Source: Diphasiastrum complanatum
Lineage: Eukaryota > Streptophyta > Lycopodiopsida > Lycopodiales > Lycopodiaceae
Direction of reading: 5' to 3'
Assembly: GCA_029204225.1 (NCBI GenBank)
Contig: CM055109.1
Coordinates: forward strand, 36,342,496-36,406,495
Length of the DNA: 64,000 nucleotides
Shown piece by piece: positions 10,253-21,522 of this stretch (the stretch's first letter is position 1; each line of letters opens with the position of its first letter). The translations under genes and the position numbers were made by a program. The notes under the pieces were generated by a model that was not told the DNA's origin, made no database searches, and saw only the letters and a program-made list of their open reading frames with translations.

Positions 10253-11548
10253 GTGGAACAGTTCACCATTCAAGATGGATTACCATTTCAGAATGGAAAA
10301 GTTTGTGTACCTGGTGATGATGAGCTCAAACATAAGATTTTGTTTGAATGTCATGACATACCCTATGCAGGACATCCCGGTATACACAAGACTCTGGACT
10401 TGGTTAAAAGAGAATTTTATTGGCCAAAGCTCAAGCCATATGTTGTTAAATGCAAACACTGTCAACTAGCAAAGGTTGAATGCCATAATGCTGGTGGTTT
10501 GTTGCATCCGTTAGATATCCTTGATAAGAAATGGAAAAGCATATCTGTGGATTCTGTAGTTGGACTTCCAAAGACCCAATGACAAAATAATTCTATTTGG
10601 GATCTAGTGGATCGGTTAACTAAGTTAGCTGCATTTATATCAGTCAAATCAACTATAAAGGCTTCTGAATTAGCCCAAATCTTTGTTGAAAGATTATTTT
10701 GGTTGTATGGTCTGCCCAGTGACATTGTTAGTGATAGAGATCCTAAGTTCATAGCTCACTTTTGGTCAGCAATATTCCATAAACTTGAAACTTCTTTGAG
10801 TTTAAGTTCTTCTCATCATCCTGAATTAGATGGCCAGACAGAAAGGACTAATCAAACTATGAAAAATATTTTGAGGACGTATGTTTCTCACAAGCAATCT
10901 CATTGGGAAGATTATCTCCCACTAGTTGAGTTTGCATATAATTGTAGAAAACATTCTGCTACAGGTTATAGTCCTTTTATGCTTATGTACGGTTTTCAAC
11001 CTAGATCTCAAATAAATGTTGAGACAAAGTCTGTTACGATCCAAAAGGTTGCTAATTTTTTGCATGATATGCAAGAGATGTTGCAAGTGGCTAAGGATAG
11101 TATCCGTAGTGCCCAAGATAGGGCTAAATACTGTACCGATCTTAAGAGATCTCCAAGAGATTTTAAAATTGATGATTGGGTATATCTTAAGATTCCAAGA
11201 GAATCTAAGACGTTACGTACAGGGAAGCATTATAAGCTCTCTACCCGTTATTGTGGACCTTTCAGGATTTTACGTAGAATTGGTTCTTTGGCATATGAAC
11301 TCGATCTTCAAGGAAAATCCACTACACAACCAGTGTTTCATGTAAGTCATTTGAAACTAAGTTTACATGATGGTGATACAGTTGGATCGGATGAGGATTT
11401 ATCCCATTTGGAAGATTTGTCGCTTACTGTACCTTTGGGACCTAAGAAAGTGCTCAAAACCAGAGATAAACAATTGAGAAATCATTCTATCTCTGAGTGC
11501 TTAATTCGGTGGAAGGGTATGTTGTGGGTATTTCATGTATACAAATAA
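10253..11548 (+). pseudogene. Gypsy-1a integrase with start of chromodomain
   Basis: The HHCC zinc-binding domain is visible at 10350-10475 (H..AGHPGIH ... CKHCQLAK). The first catalytic region reads SVDSVVGLP with a stop at 10580, where relatives continue. From 10607 one 313-codon frame carries the core: SDRDPKF (second Asp, about 10733) and DGQTERTNQ (Glu, about 10830), then the C-terminal GKHYKLSTRYCGPF block. It ends with LIRWKGM, the beginning of a chromodomain, truncated at 11548. The same block is more complete in Gypsy-1b (minus strand). Integrase inserts element DNA into nuclear chromatin. Confidence 0.9.
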
Positions 11549-11829
11549 ATAAGTGGGTCCCACCACTTAAAATATTGTTGTCCAAGCCTTGCCTAGTGGG
11601 CCCCACCACAGTACAGTAGAATAATAAGTGCAAGGCATTGGCATCCTGTGTGTATAAGTCCAGCCACCAATGAGCACAAGTAGCAAGTTGTAATTCCTAG
11701 GAATAAGACACTAGGGGCTTAAAACTCTAAAATGACATTAGAGGCCTTAAGTCAAGTTGCAAATAAAAAACTAAAAGGGCCCAACTTAATACTCACATGA
11801 ATCATGTGAGTGCCCTTGATATCGAAACC
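11549..11829. other. Gene-free stretch between Gypsy-1a and Gypsy-2a
   Basis: No ORF. Contains the palindromic words GTGGGTCCCACC (11552-11563) and GTGGGCCCCACC, and ACTCACATGAATCATGTGAGT at about 11793, which forms a short perfect hairpin. It may be LTR-derived; boundaries cannot be set. Confidence 0.3.
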
Positions 11830-12609
11830 CTGGTCCACCACCCTTCAATCCACAATAGACTTTTCAGCGACCAGGCCATTTTCAGCCAAGGCCTCCAAGC
11901 CCACATCGGTTTCAGCCTAGACAATGTTATGTAGTAGATCCACCTCTACCACAAGTACCTACACAGATGATTGATCTTGGTTATGTTGATCCTGCTACAT
12001 ATTATGTTGAGGAAACGCCTGATGCTAGTTATCAAGTGGACCCGACATACCAATATGAAGCCATGACTGTCGCTTATGATCCAAACCAGCCATGTTATGC
12101 AGCTCCACCAGTCAGCTACGTAACACAACCCATGCCCACCTAGATTTTACCCTTGTTTTGTTTGTGTTGGAAGACATCCTAGCATCCGTTGTCCCGATAA
12201 GCTCAAATTCCCACCTCTATGTGATAACTGCGGAATAGAGCACCATACTAAGGATTGCCCAAATCGACCTAGACCTTCTGTCCCAGTTCATTCAGTTCAG
12301 GTTGAGACCTTACCAGCTATGCTCATGACTAGAGCTCAACAAAGAGTAGCCAGCCAAAAAATGGATAGACGACCTGACGAACCACCAGCCATACCAAGTG
12401 AGAACTCCACTCCCTTAGTCTATCCTAATCCTACTGAGCAAATTAAACTTCGAGATGAGTTTCAGAAACAGCTGCGAGACGCTGATAATGAGACATGCAT
12501 AACTTCCACATCCGTACGGCCCACTCCAAAAGACCCAGTGATAGAAGGTACTAAAGTATGGGGTGACCTACTTCAGGCCAATGTCACTCTGCCTTTCCGT
12601 GTGTTGTGA
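11830..12609 (+). pseudogene. Gypsy-2a gag C-terminal part with two zinc knuckles
   Basis: A Pro-rich segment (FQRPGHFQPRPPSPHRFQPR, about 11861) leads, after a stop at about 12142, into two closely spaced zinc knuckles, CFVCVGRHPSIRC (about 12156) and CDNCGIEHHTKDC (about 12222). The open frame from 12319 starts MLMTRAQQR, a landmark shared with LTRAQCQRQ in Gypsy-2b at 60550, and ends at a TGA at 12607. The paired knuckles and following acidic-Pro stretch mark one family with 60366-60776. Nonsense mutations separate the pieces. Confidence 0.8.
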
Positions 12610-12645
12610 AAATACACTGAAAAATGGAGGCAAGAGTTAGGCAAC

Positions 12646-13540
12646 ATGGACAAAGCTCAAGAATTAGCTCCCAAACTTCCTGAGGTAACCTTACACCTTA
12701 CCAATCCATTCAATGAGCAAGGGAACATTAAGGTTCCAACCATGCACTCTACCTCCCAAGTAGTATCAGCTTTGCTGGATGGAGGCTCTGGAGTGAATAT
12801 CATATCCAATTCACTAATGAAAGAATGAGGACTACGAGATCGTTTGAATAGGCCAAAATGTCAACTTCCAATGGCCGATCAAAGTGTTGTTCGACCACAA
12901 GGTGTGATACCAAGTGTATTGGCCAAAATCGCCAGGTTGAAATTTACACTTGACCTAGTTGTTTTGGATATTTTGAACAATAACATTTACTCTTATGAAC
13001 TCTTGCTTAGGCGCCCTTGGATTTCTAATGCTCGCATACTACACAACTAGAACAAAGGACGAGTCACGTTTAGTAATCGAGACCAGTCTGTGACCATTGA
13101 TTTTGTAGGAAAGATCAAGCCAGCATGAATAATGGATGATGGATCATCCACTACCGAATCCCTATTGGAACCATACTGTGAAACTCAATAAATTGGACAC
13201 TAAACGCAGCCTACTGATATCATCAACTGGAGTCATAGTTTAGCAATGATTGATTGTGTCAATGCAAAATACTGTGCTTTAAATATTGGTAACTCGGAGA
13301 ATGAAGAAGGACCAGGTAAACCATCAATCACTTTGCATACTCCCATATTTTATGTCCGACTTATTGAAATTCTCCTGCACAATGATGAATTGTTAAATGT
13401 TGCTTGGCTACCGACTAATAAATCGGTCTCGCTGTATGTAAACAAAGAAAGTGCCTTACAATCTTATCCACCCCATGATCTAGAGGAAATTTTTGACATG
13501 ACTATATTAGACTACATGGAGTGCTTCCACCACATCTGAT
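12646..13540 (+). pseudogene. Gypsy-2a aspartic protease and linker, broken
   Basis: Retropepsin-like domain. SALLDGGSGVNIIS at about 12766-12807 aligns with SAILDSGSGVNIM in Gypsy-2b; the Ser after the catalytic Asp is Gly here. Stops at 12826-12828 and near 13050 interrupt it. The flap-to-C-terminal block (YELLLRRPW) is present. The linker from 13246 (MIDCVNAKYCALNI) is colinear with the one at 61480-61730 in Gypsy-2b. Confidence 0.85.
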
Positions 13541-15128
13541 CCTGGAATCTCCTAAACAATTATCGCCATTTGCAACAGTAAGCAGGGTTAAGATTGAGCC
13601 TATTAAGACTTAGTGTGTAAAAAACCCTACCTTAGAGTGGGACATCCATGATTCAGAGTCACTTTTTGCATTAGATGAGTCTCTCCTACATGAGGTACAT
13701 GATCCACGTGAAATGTGCAACCTTCATTTTCTACTGACGCTATGAAGAGAAAAGTGGCCATGAGAGACAAAATGAAACGTCCCATTATAATGGAATCACC
13801 CAAGGATTGGACGCAGGTGCGTGACGATGCACCTACAGGACAAGCATCTCCACCATCAGCTACCAAACCTACCACATCCAAGTCTACGAGAAAAATCAAG
13901 CCAAAAGTGTCTTATGCAGCAGAAGGTCTCGATATGCCGTAGTACTTCAAGGACTACACGATTGAGGACGTCACTATTCAACTGCCTCAAGCCCAACGTG
14001 AACCACAAGGCAATTTTTGATGGACCAGCTCGAATGGTCATGCTGAATTTGAACAACCCCGATGAAGACGAGGAAAAATTTGTCCATATTGGAGCTCACC
14101 TTAACCGAGAGCAGCGTAGAGCATTAGAGAAGCTACTTCAATGATACCAACATGTTTTTGCATGTTCATACAAAGACATGAAAGGTGTGAGTCCCATGGT
14201 GGCCGTACACCCCATACCATTAAAACTTGATGTTACCCCAGTAGCTAGCCGTCCCTATAGATGTAATCCCATTTAGCGAGCCAAGATTAAGAAAGAATTA
14301 CAATGACTATTGGAGGCAAGGTTCATATATGAGGTCGAACATACAGAATCGGTATCGCCCATCGTGATCGTACCTAAGAAGAATGGGAAGCTTCAAATTT
14401 GTGTCGACTTTAAGAACCTTAATGCAGTCACTAAACGTGAGATTTTTCCATTCTATTCGGAGAAGCCATATTAGAGAATTTGGCTAGAGATGAGGCTTAT
14501 TCCTTTTTAGACGGTTTTAGCGGTTATAACATGATAGAAATAGCACTTGAAAATCAACACAAGACTGCTTTTGCCATAGAATGGGGATGTTTTGTTGGAA
14601 GGTTATGTCTTTTGGGTTATCTAACGCTCCTAGTACCTTCCAACGCGTTATGCAGATAGCCTTCATGGACTTGATAGGAGACACGTTAGAAGTCTATTTA
14701 GATTATCTAGGAGTTCACTCCGAAGCATCTAGACATTTAGCGATACTTGAAAAGATATACATTCAGTGCCAAAGGTATGGTATCTCCCTAAATCCCGAGA
14801 AATGCTAGATCTGGGTCACTCATGGTTTGTTCTAGGACACATCATATCCCGGAATGGAATTGCTACTGATCTAGAAAAGGTTCAAGTGATTGTAGAGATG
14901 CCAATACCTATAACCGTGCATGAGGTCCTGATCTTTATGGGCCACGCAAATTACTATCGATGTCATGTACGTGATTTTGTAGGTAAGGCACGTTGGATGT
15001 ACCAATTAAATATAGATCCAAAATGGATAGAAGAGCATGGCCATGCGTTTAAGAAACTTAAAGATGCTCTATCCAGTGCCCCCATTTTGAAAGCACCCGA
15101 TTATTCCAAGGAATTACTTCTTTGTTAG
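13541..15128 (+). pseudogene. Gypsy-2a reverse transcriptase, broken
   Basis: Pre-RT block FVHIGAHLNREQRRALEKLLQ ends at a TGA (14142-14144), followed in the same frame by the RT start (PIPLKLDVTPVASRPYRCN at about 14206). ICVDFKNLNAVTKR (about 14398) and FLDGFSGYNMIEIA (about 14507) are the non-chromovirus (OTA-type) gypsy signatures. Frameshifts lie near 14440 and 14590; LSNAPSTFQRVMQ follows. The catalytic box is YLDYLGVHS (about 14697), with Tyr replacing the second Asp. The tail GLFLGHIISRNGIA continues in the frame that ends at 15128. No RNase H or integrase follows. Confidence 0.88.
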
Positions 15129-15542
15129 CACCTATTCTTCAGTGTTTGTTTGCTCAAGATCATCTACCTCACGTCTAGTGATTCTCTGACTAAGACTACT
15201 CAATGCTAGGCATAGAGATTTAGTTTGGCAAGGGAATTCATGTGTCTACAAAACGATTTAGCTACAGCTCAGTCACAGAATCTATTTTGGAGTATAGTGG
15301 TGTTGTACCCACCTGTCAGAGGCACAATGACAACCTGATTTCAATCTTACTGATAATGGATGCTCAACTTCAATCTGGATCTATCAGATTTTGATTCCTA
15401 CGTTCTACAGTTCTGCTTCAGATTGATTCTTGATTGTTTATAGTCTGTAGATTATTGTTAAACGAAACTAAGCAAGAACAAAAAATTAGACTTAATCTAC
15501 TACTAGTGAAATCACAAATCAACATCAACACACAACCTCTAA
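15129..15542. other. Gene-free stretch before the family T LTR
   Basis: No coding content recognised. The right part (from about 15310) is probably the R/U5 end of the minus-strand T LTR, but no second complete copy in the window fixes its terminus. Confidence 0.3.
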
Positions 15543-16361
15543 ACTAAAGCAATGGAAATCCTACAAAGTACTTCCTACAACTGTCACTCAATAGCTGTAA
15601 GGAGGACTCCTCAGGGAGTAAAAACCAGGAGACATCAGAAAACAATGGAATGGTGGATCAATCTCCAAGTCCTGCACATCTACCTGATGCTAACACAAAT
15701 GGGAATCCTACAAAGTCTTTCCTACAACTGTCACTCAATAGTTGTAAGAAGAACTCTCAGAGAGCCGATAACTAAGAAACATCTCAATTACATGGAATGA
15801 TGGATCTGCATCCAAGCCCTGCACACCTACTTGATACTAATTCCAAACCAATCCTTAAAGAGAAATCAACAAGAAAGACATTCATACATTAGTACCCAAA
15901 CTATTTGCATGAAGATGGAGCATGGAAGGAAATGCAAGTAGAATAATCTTCAATTTGAAAAGCAACAACATCTCAGTACATATTATATGTTATGAAACTC
16001 ATGGTGGAGGCCTCTATCTATACCCACGAGCTGTAGAATCCAATTGTATCATAATTTGAAGTCCACCTCTTGCAACTGAGTGAACCTCAATCTATAATGA
16101 TTTGAGTTCCGCTCTTACTTGATAATAGGAGCCCTCTTTATAAAAAACATAACTCAAGTTGAGAGAGTCTAAATTACAGCTCCCACATGGCTTTCCATCT
16201 TTTGGGAATTACCATGGGGCTCACAGAATATTCATTTATTTAGCCTAGCACTAATGATTCTTGTGCTCTCAGACTCGGCTCTCAACTTCATCTTCGTTGG
16301 AAACCCTTTTTGGGTGATGAGACACTGCATCGATATGTCAGGGTCATGGCATCAGCTAACA
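15543..16361 (-). repeat. Family T 3' LTR (minus strand), with internal duplication
   Basis: On the minus strand the LTR starts TGTTAGCTGATGCCATG at 16361, immediately after the polypurine tract CTATAGGGGGAGGATAA. It matches 37808-38085 (plus) and 20968-21522 (minus). A block of about 150 bp is tandemly duplicated: 15548-15690 and 15700-15840 both carry GGAATCCTACAAAG / CTACAACTGTCACTCAATAG and end in CCTGCACA-type words. The left terminus is uncertain. Confidence 0.8.
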
Positions 16362-16715
16362 TTATCCTCCCCCTATAGTGTTTCAAGTCCCACTACAATG
16401 CCTTAGCTTTGATGCCTGATTCTTGGAAAGGCATGGATCAGCATTTGTCTGCGTAAAAACATATTGGTTGATAATGTCGTGCTTTTCGGCAATACTTCAA
16501 ATTCACAATAGATAGCCTTGCATAATCGGTAGTCTTGTGCTTGTTCTTTTCAACTTTCTTTTTTTCAAGATACTTCTCGTAGCCTATCTCCTTTTTGATG
16601 GCTTCAAATGTGATGAATCTCATTTTTATGCCCAATGGAATGGGTCCCAGATAAGGCCTAATCACTGGTATAAGCTTGTTCATATAGCAGCTCTTGATCA
16701 TCTGAGGAGCTATAT
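16362..16715 (-). pseudogene. Family T ORF next to polypurine tract, copy 1
   Basis: The minus-strand frame 16701-16438 reads NKLIPVIRPYLGPIPLGIK, then MRFITFEAIKKEIGYEKY and a Lys-rich tail. Copy 2 at 34822-34960 reads NKLIPVIRPYLGPILLGIK and MRFITFKAIEKEIGYEK. I recognise no family. Its fixed place just upstream of the PPT in two copies shows it is part of the element. The upstream part is cut off at 16716 by inserted copia sequence. Gag-like or accessory function cannot be told apart from sequence alone. Confidence 0.6.
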
Positions 16716-17005
16716 GTGATCAAGGATGAAGACATTCCATGCATATATTGTGATAATCAAGCAGCTCAACAATTTGCAAACAATCCAGTCTTCCATGCTC
16801 GAACATAGCACATCGAGATTGCACATCATTTCGTGAGAGAGAAAGTGCAAGCAAAGGAAATCAAGCTTATTCATGTTTCATCATCAGATTGCATTGCTAT
16901 ATACTCACCAAGGCATTGCCTAAAGATCCATTTATAAAATTAAGATTAGCTCTTGGAGTTATAGATAGATCTATGCTAGATTTACCAAGCTAGATTATTG
17001 AGGAG
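16716..17005 (+). pseudogene. Copia RNase H C-terminal remnant
   Basis: Reads CDNQAAQQFANNPVFHAR, a stop, HIEIAHHFVREKVQAKEIK, then decays; compare ALANNPIFHARSKHIEVAHH in Copia-E at 54717. This is the last part of copia RNase H, followed by a purine tract ATTGAGGAG and an LTR at 17006. It lies on the plus strand inside the minus-strand family T element. Confidence 0.85.
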
Positions 17006-17829
17006 TGCAGAAAATGCAAATATAAACTTGGTAGAGGCCAAAAATCTTGTATATAGGATAGACACACATGTGTGGAGCCTGTTCTCACGTGTGAAACTAG
17101 TGTACTTTTCATGTACCATAATTATATATGTTGTACATATGATTTAATTCAAGTTGTAGTGGCTAAAATGGCCAAAAACTAGTTTTCTAGAGATATGACA
17201 CATGGCACCAATCTAATGATTGCATGAGCCAAATATTTTGAGTAGGTGTCACATCCCATGTGTATAGGACAGCTCACACGTGTGGAAATATCTGAAGTAG
17301 GTGAGTTTTTGCTTCTAGAAAATTGCCATGTATATCTCCATATAGTAGGAAAATAGACCAAAAATGCCCAAAATGGAAAGTTTTGATCCAAGTGTCAAAT
17401 TGCATGATGGTGATTAGGCATCCTCACGCGTGTGAGATCTAATGCATGATCAATACCTCGAGCCCCAAAAGTGTATATATAGAGGCTTATTTGGCCATAA
17501 TCAATGTGAGATACCAATCTTGGTTTTGGAAGCAATTTTGAGTGATTCTCTTCATTTGTCTACATTTGTTTTGATTGTTTTGAGGTGCTATCAATGTGTA
17601 CTTGATTTTTAGGTTGGAGTCCATACTCAGACAGTGTTTCACACATGTGAAACCAGAAAGTACACCTACCTTCAATTAATTATTTTTCTTGTTAGGATTT
17701 TGTATCTGGAATTGATCTAGATTGATCTTAATCTCAAGTAGATTGATAGATCAAGTAATCTAACAACCAATCCCTCTTGAGGATCAAATTAGAGTGCACT
17801 CTTGGTCCTTTTTGTACTTTTTGCACAGT
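17006..17829 (+). repeat. LTR with CACACGTGTG palindromes (plus strand)
   Basis: Starts TGCAGAAAATGCAAATATAA after a purine tract. It contains ACACATGTGTGG (17054), TCACGTGTGA (17086), CACACGTGTGG (17276), CACGCGTGTGAG (17430) and CACATGTGAAAC (17640). A TATA box TATATATAGAGGC lies at about 17475. The region 17490-17680 is the reverse complement of LTR segments at 23809-24030 and 41565-41750. The right end is set where family T sequence resumes. Confidence 0.75.
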
Positions 17830-17979
17830 TCTTCTTCCACCGGCCTCATCGACACTCTTGTCTCGACGATAAATGGAGAACCTTCAATTGGTAGGTTGCA
17901 CAAACCTTGGATTATCAGTCTTCAAGGAGGTTATGAAATGGTGGTAGAAACAGACTGGACAGGTAGAGAAACACGATGA
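17830..17979 (-). pseudogene. Family T internal region, displaced part
   Basis: The reverse complement of 17835-17915 (TTTGTGCAACCTACCAATTG...) matches 34592-34670 of the plus-strand family T copy, including the frame CNLPIEG. This proves that 16716-17829 interrupts one family T element. About 130 bp present at 34680-34810 is missing here. Confidence 0.65.
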
Positions 17980-19049
17980 GGGGTTTGGTGGAAGGTGAAG
18001 GATTTGACAATATTATAGTTATAGCTTCAAATCTTTGTAGTGTCAAGTTTTGATCACCAATTACTTGGTATGGAGCTCACTTTATCCTGCAGGTCGACTG
18101 TCATCTTCATCTTTTCCTTTGATCTATTATTTGTTGAGACTCGGCCAAGATCTTTGTTTGCTTCTCGATCTTTTCTTCTGTATTGGCCTTCTCAACTGGA
18201 TCTCTTTGATTCTTTTTCTTTATTTTTTATTATCTTTTCTTGCAGCTTCACCTGCTTTGATTGACCAACCAATATAGGTGGTAGTTGGTCTCTGCAAGAC
18301 ACTGCAATGACCTTTTAGTTGCCTCAGTATAGGGTTTGAAAAGAGATGAATAGTGAGATGGTGGAATAACAGAAAGATGTAAGGTAAGATGATGGTGGTG
18401 GTATTCTGATGATGGAAGTTGTGGTGGTAGTGATATTGGTAGATGGTGTGGATGTTATAACAGATATAAAAGTAGATATAGATATTGTGGCAAGACCACT
18501 GGATGACAGAAACATGGATGGTGTGGATATAGGAGTGGTGGAAGGAGAAGACTGAGTTTCCAATTCTTGTACTCCCCCCCTCCTTAAGGATCTTAATCTT
18601 CTCGGTGTTCGAAACCTAAGGTTTATGACTGGGGTGCTCCTCTTGGTTGAGTCTCATTGGATTGTCCGTCTATCTTCTTTAGTCTTTGTCTTCTTGAGTG
18701 GGGTCGACTGCAAGTGTATCTTTTGCTTGTATGGTTAGAAGCAGTTTCCTTTCTCCCTCCCTTGAATCTATTCCCTATGGTAGCAGTTGGAATGCTACGA
18801 CAAAATCAACTGCTTGTTGGATGTGAGGGGATGATGTCAATAGTGATAATATCTCGGTTGGGTGATTGGCAGGTGATTGCACTTGTGGTAATTGTGGTTG
18901 TTGAGTATCCATCAACGGCAGCAGGTGATGTTCATCTGGTCCTGATAATCTGGTCTGCAATCTATGTTTCTCTTCATGAACGTTGTCTCACTGCTGCATA
19001 TTTGGTGATATAGGCACATGGAGCTGCTAGCTTTGAATTTTTGATAGTA
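17980..19049. other. Unassigned stretch
   Basis: No domain recognised. 18320-18560 is a purine-rich GGTGGTAGTGAT-type low-complexity tract. A C-run with an adjoining purine tract (reverse strand CTTAAGGAGGGGGGGAG at 18574-18590) could be the polypurine tract of an unidentified minus-strand element. Open frames of 60-118 codons are not convincing. Confidence 0.3.
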
Positions 19050-20375
19050 GCAAAGTCGAACTTTCATTGAATGAAAGACTCATTTGGCTGGTCTATCGAT
19101 TGATGTCGTCAGTTGAGTCTTTGGTAATTGCTTCGGCAAGAATCCCTTGATTGAAAGATGTTGTTGAAACTTAATCAAGAGATTCGGCAGAAGTTGAGGT
19201 GATTGTAGCACTCTGTGAGAGCACTTGGTCGTGGCACTCAGGTAGAACATTTAGTGGAGTGTTCAGTTAGAACAGTTGGTCGAACACGTTGGACCAAATT
19301 TTTGCAATGTCTCTGTAGTTGACTCCAAGACCAATATCTCAATTATATGCTCCTGAAATCAACTTTGAAATGACATGGATCTCTCAAAAACTTGGATATG
19401 CATAAACATCCTAAACTCTCTACAAGGTAATCTAGAGATGAATAGATAAATAAAAATTCATGTTTGAGCTATTCTACAAGTATGACTTGCCGTATATAGA
19501 GAGTCGATAAATGCAGAGTACCTGTCAAACAAAAATTTCATGTATCAGAGAGTGGATGCCAGACAGTGCCTACGGTTGAACATCTCGGTCGAGGAGACTT
19601 AGGTCGAGTTCCTAGTGAAGATTTAGTTGAAGAGTTCAGTGGAAGATAGTTGGTTCAAAACATTCAGATGAAAGCCTTGGCTAAAGAGCATCAGTTGTGA
19701 CATTCATGGTGTTTTGGTAGTACACGAACCATCAGATATAGCATCGGATGTAAGATAGAAAAAATAATTATTGGATGTTTTGCAATCAATATGAAATAGA
19801 CAAACATCAGACATAAAATCGGATGTGACGAAGGATTGAGGAGTCAGATATAAAATATGATAACTCTTGGATGTGATGTTCGGATGTAACTCTGGTAACA
19901 GTTTAGAGGCTTGTCGGATGTTCTGGTGATTGCAGTCTCAGATGTACTTAGTGATGAATGAAAATGTCTCAAACTGGCTTGTCTTTGACAAAATATTATA
20001 GCAGAATCGGATTAACAATATATAGGATTGAACGCGTAGGATATGATTGATATGGCAAATCAACTATGAAAATCTGATTAATGGTGAGAAACTGAGAAAG
20101 TTCATTGGATGTATTATGAAGCTCGTCAGATGCCACCTATGGAATGCAAAGGGAATGCAGGGTCGGATGCAACATAATGTATTGGCGGATGCAAATGTGT
20201 CGGGCGAATGCAAATGGTTGGAGAATGCAATGGGCATCGGATGGAACTAAGATGGAGGATGACGGAGGAAACTAATGAGGAAGTGTGTCGGATGCAAATG
20301 AAGGTGGAGGGCATGGGATGGAGGTTGTCGGATGCAATGGAAGTCGGATGGAAACGGGCGGATGCACAAGTAGGT
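19050..20375. repeat. Dispersed short-word repeat block 1 (TCGGATGY / GGTCGA)
   Basis: The word TCGGATG or close variants (TCAGATG, TTGGATG, GGCGGATG) recurs about every 15-60 bp from 19730 to 20360, densest at 20160-20360. Earlier, 19190-19700 is rich in GGTCGA/GTTCAGT words. The spacing is irregular, so it is not a classical satellite. The sequence runs into block 2 without a break. Confidence 0.6.
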
Positions 20376-20379
20376 CAGA

Positions 20380-20955
20380 AAATAAGATGGGTCGAAAAAA
20401 TTGACAATGGCTTGAAAAAATATAAGGGACCGAAAAAATTATTAGATATCGAAAAAAATAACAGGGTTTTTGAAAAAAAAATTAAAAAGTATCGAAAAAA
20501 TAAGTGCTCAAAAATCAATCAAAAAATTAGGATTCGAAAAAATAAGTGCTCAAAAATCAATCAAAAAATTAGGATCGAAAAAATAAACTTGAAAAATGAG
20601 AACTCGAAAAAAGAGAATTCGAGAAAATAAAACTCGAAAAAATGAACTCAAAAAATAAAAGTCAAAAAATGAAATTTGAAAAATAAACTCAAAAATTAAA
20701 ACTCGAAAAATAAGACTCAAAAAACTCAAAAAATGAGGGATACAAAAAATCTATACTCGAAAAATAATTGGATCGAAAAATCTAGCCTCGAAAAATTCTA
20801 AGCTCGAAAAATTAATGACTCAAAAAAAACAGAGGCTCGGAGAATCTAAGCTCTAAAAAGTATGGGCTCAAAAAATTAATGACTCGAAAAAAACAGAGGC
20901 TCGAAAAATCTAAGCTCGAAAAAATATGAGATCGAAAACTTACAAAAGAATAAAA
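20380..20955. repeat. Dispersed short-word repeat block 2 (CTCGAAAAAT)
   Basis: Dozens of CTCGAAAAA/TCGAAAAAAT words. Two local tandem duplications are clear: 20494-20533 with 20536-20575 (CGAAAAAATAAGTGCTCAAA...), and a 63-bp unit at about 20811-20873 and 20874-20936 (TTAATGACTC...CAGAGGCTCG). An open frame through 20208-20630 is a by-product of the stop-poor repeat. Confidence 0.75.
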
Positions 20956-20967
20956 AAATGTACACAT

Positions 20968-21522
20968 GATCAATCTCCAAGTCCTGCACATCTACCTAAT
21001 GCTAACACAAATGAAAATCCTACAAAGTGCTTCCTACAACTGTCACTCAACAGTTGTAAGAAAAACTCCTCAGGGAGCCGATAACTAAGAAGCATCTGAA
21101 TTGAATGGAATGATGGATCAGCCTCCAAGCCCTGCACATCTACTTGATACTAATTACAAACCAATCCTTAAAGAAAAATCAACAAGAAACACATTCATAT
21201 ATCAGTACCCAAACTATATGCATGAAGATGGAGCATGGAAGGAAATGCAAGTAGAATAATCTTCAATTCAAAGAGCAACAGCATTTCAGTACATATCACA
21301 TGCTATGAAACTCGTGGTGGAGGCCTCTATCTATACCCATGAGCTGTAGAATCCAATTGTATCATAATTTGGAGTTCACCTCTTGCAATTGAGTGAACCT
21401 CAATCTATAATGATTTGAGTTCCACCTCTTACTTGATAATAGGAGGCCTCTTTATTAAAAACATAACTCAAGTTGAGAGAGTCTAAATTACTAGCTCCCA
21501 CATGGCATGGCATCAGCTAACA
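20968..21522 (-). repeat. Family T LTR, truncated and internally deleted (minus)
   Basis: Matches 15657-16361; its minus-strand start TGTTAGCTGATGCC lies at 21522. The stretch between CCACATGGC and ATGGCATCAGC has lost about 150 bp relative to 16190-16350. The left end is cut at the CTCGAAAAAT block. It abuts the integrase frame of Copia-B. Confidence 0.8.

Noticed and set aside
18086-18099. CCTGCAGGTCGACT, identical to part of a common cloning-vector polylinker
   Set aside because: Only 14 bases match and the flanks are not vector sequence; best treated as coincidence, though a vector screen would settle it.
18324-18563. 79-codon Ser/Thr-rich minus-strand frame
   Set aside because: Low-complexity product of a GGTGGTAGT-rich tract.
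20208-20630. 140-codon Lys/Asn-rich frame
   Set aside because: Runs through the GAAAAAAT repeat block; stop-poor by composition.
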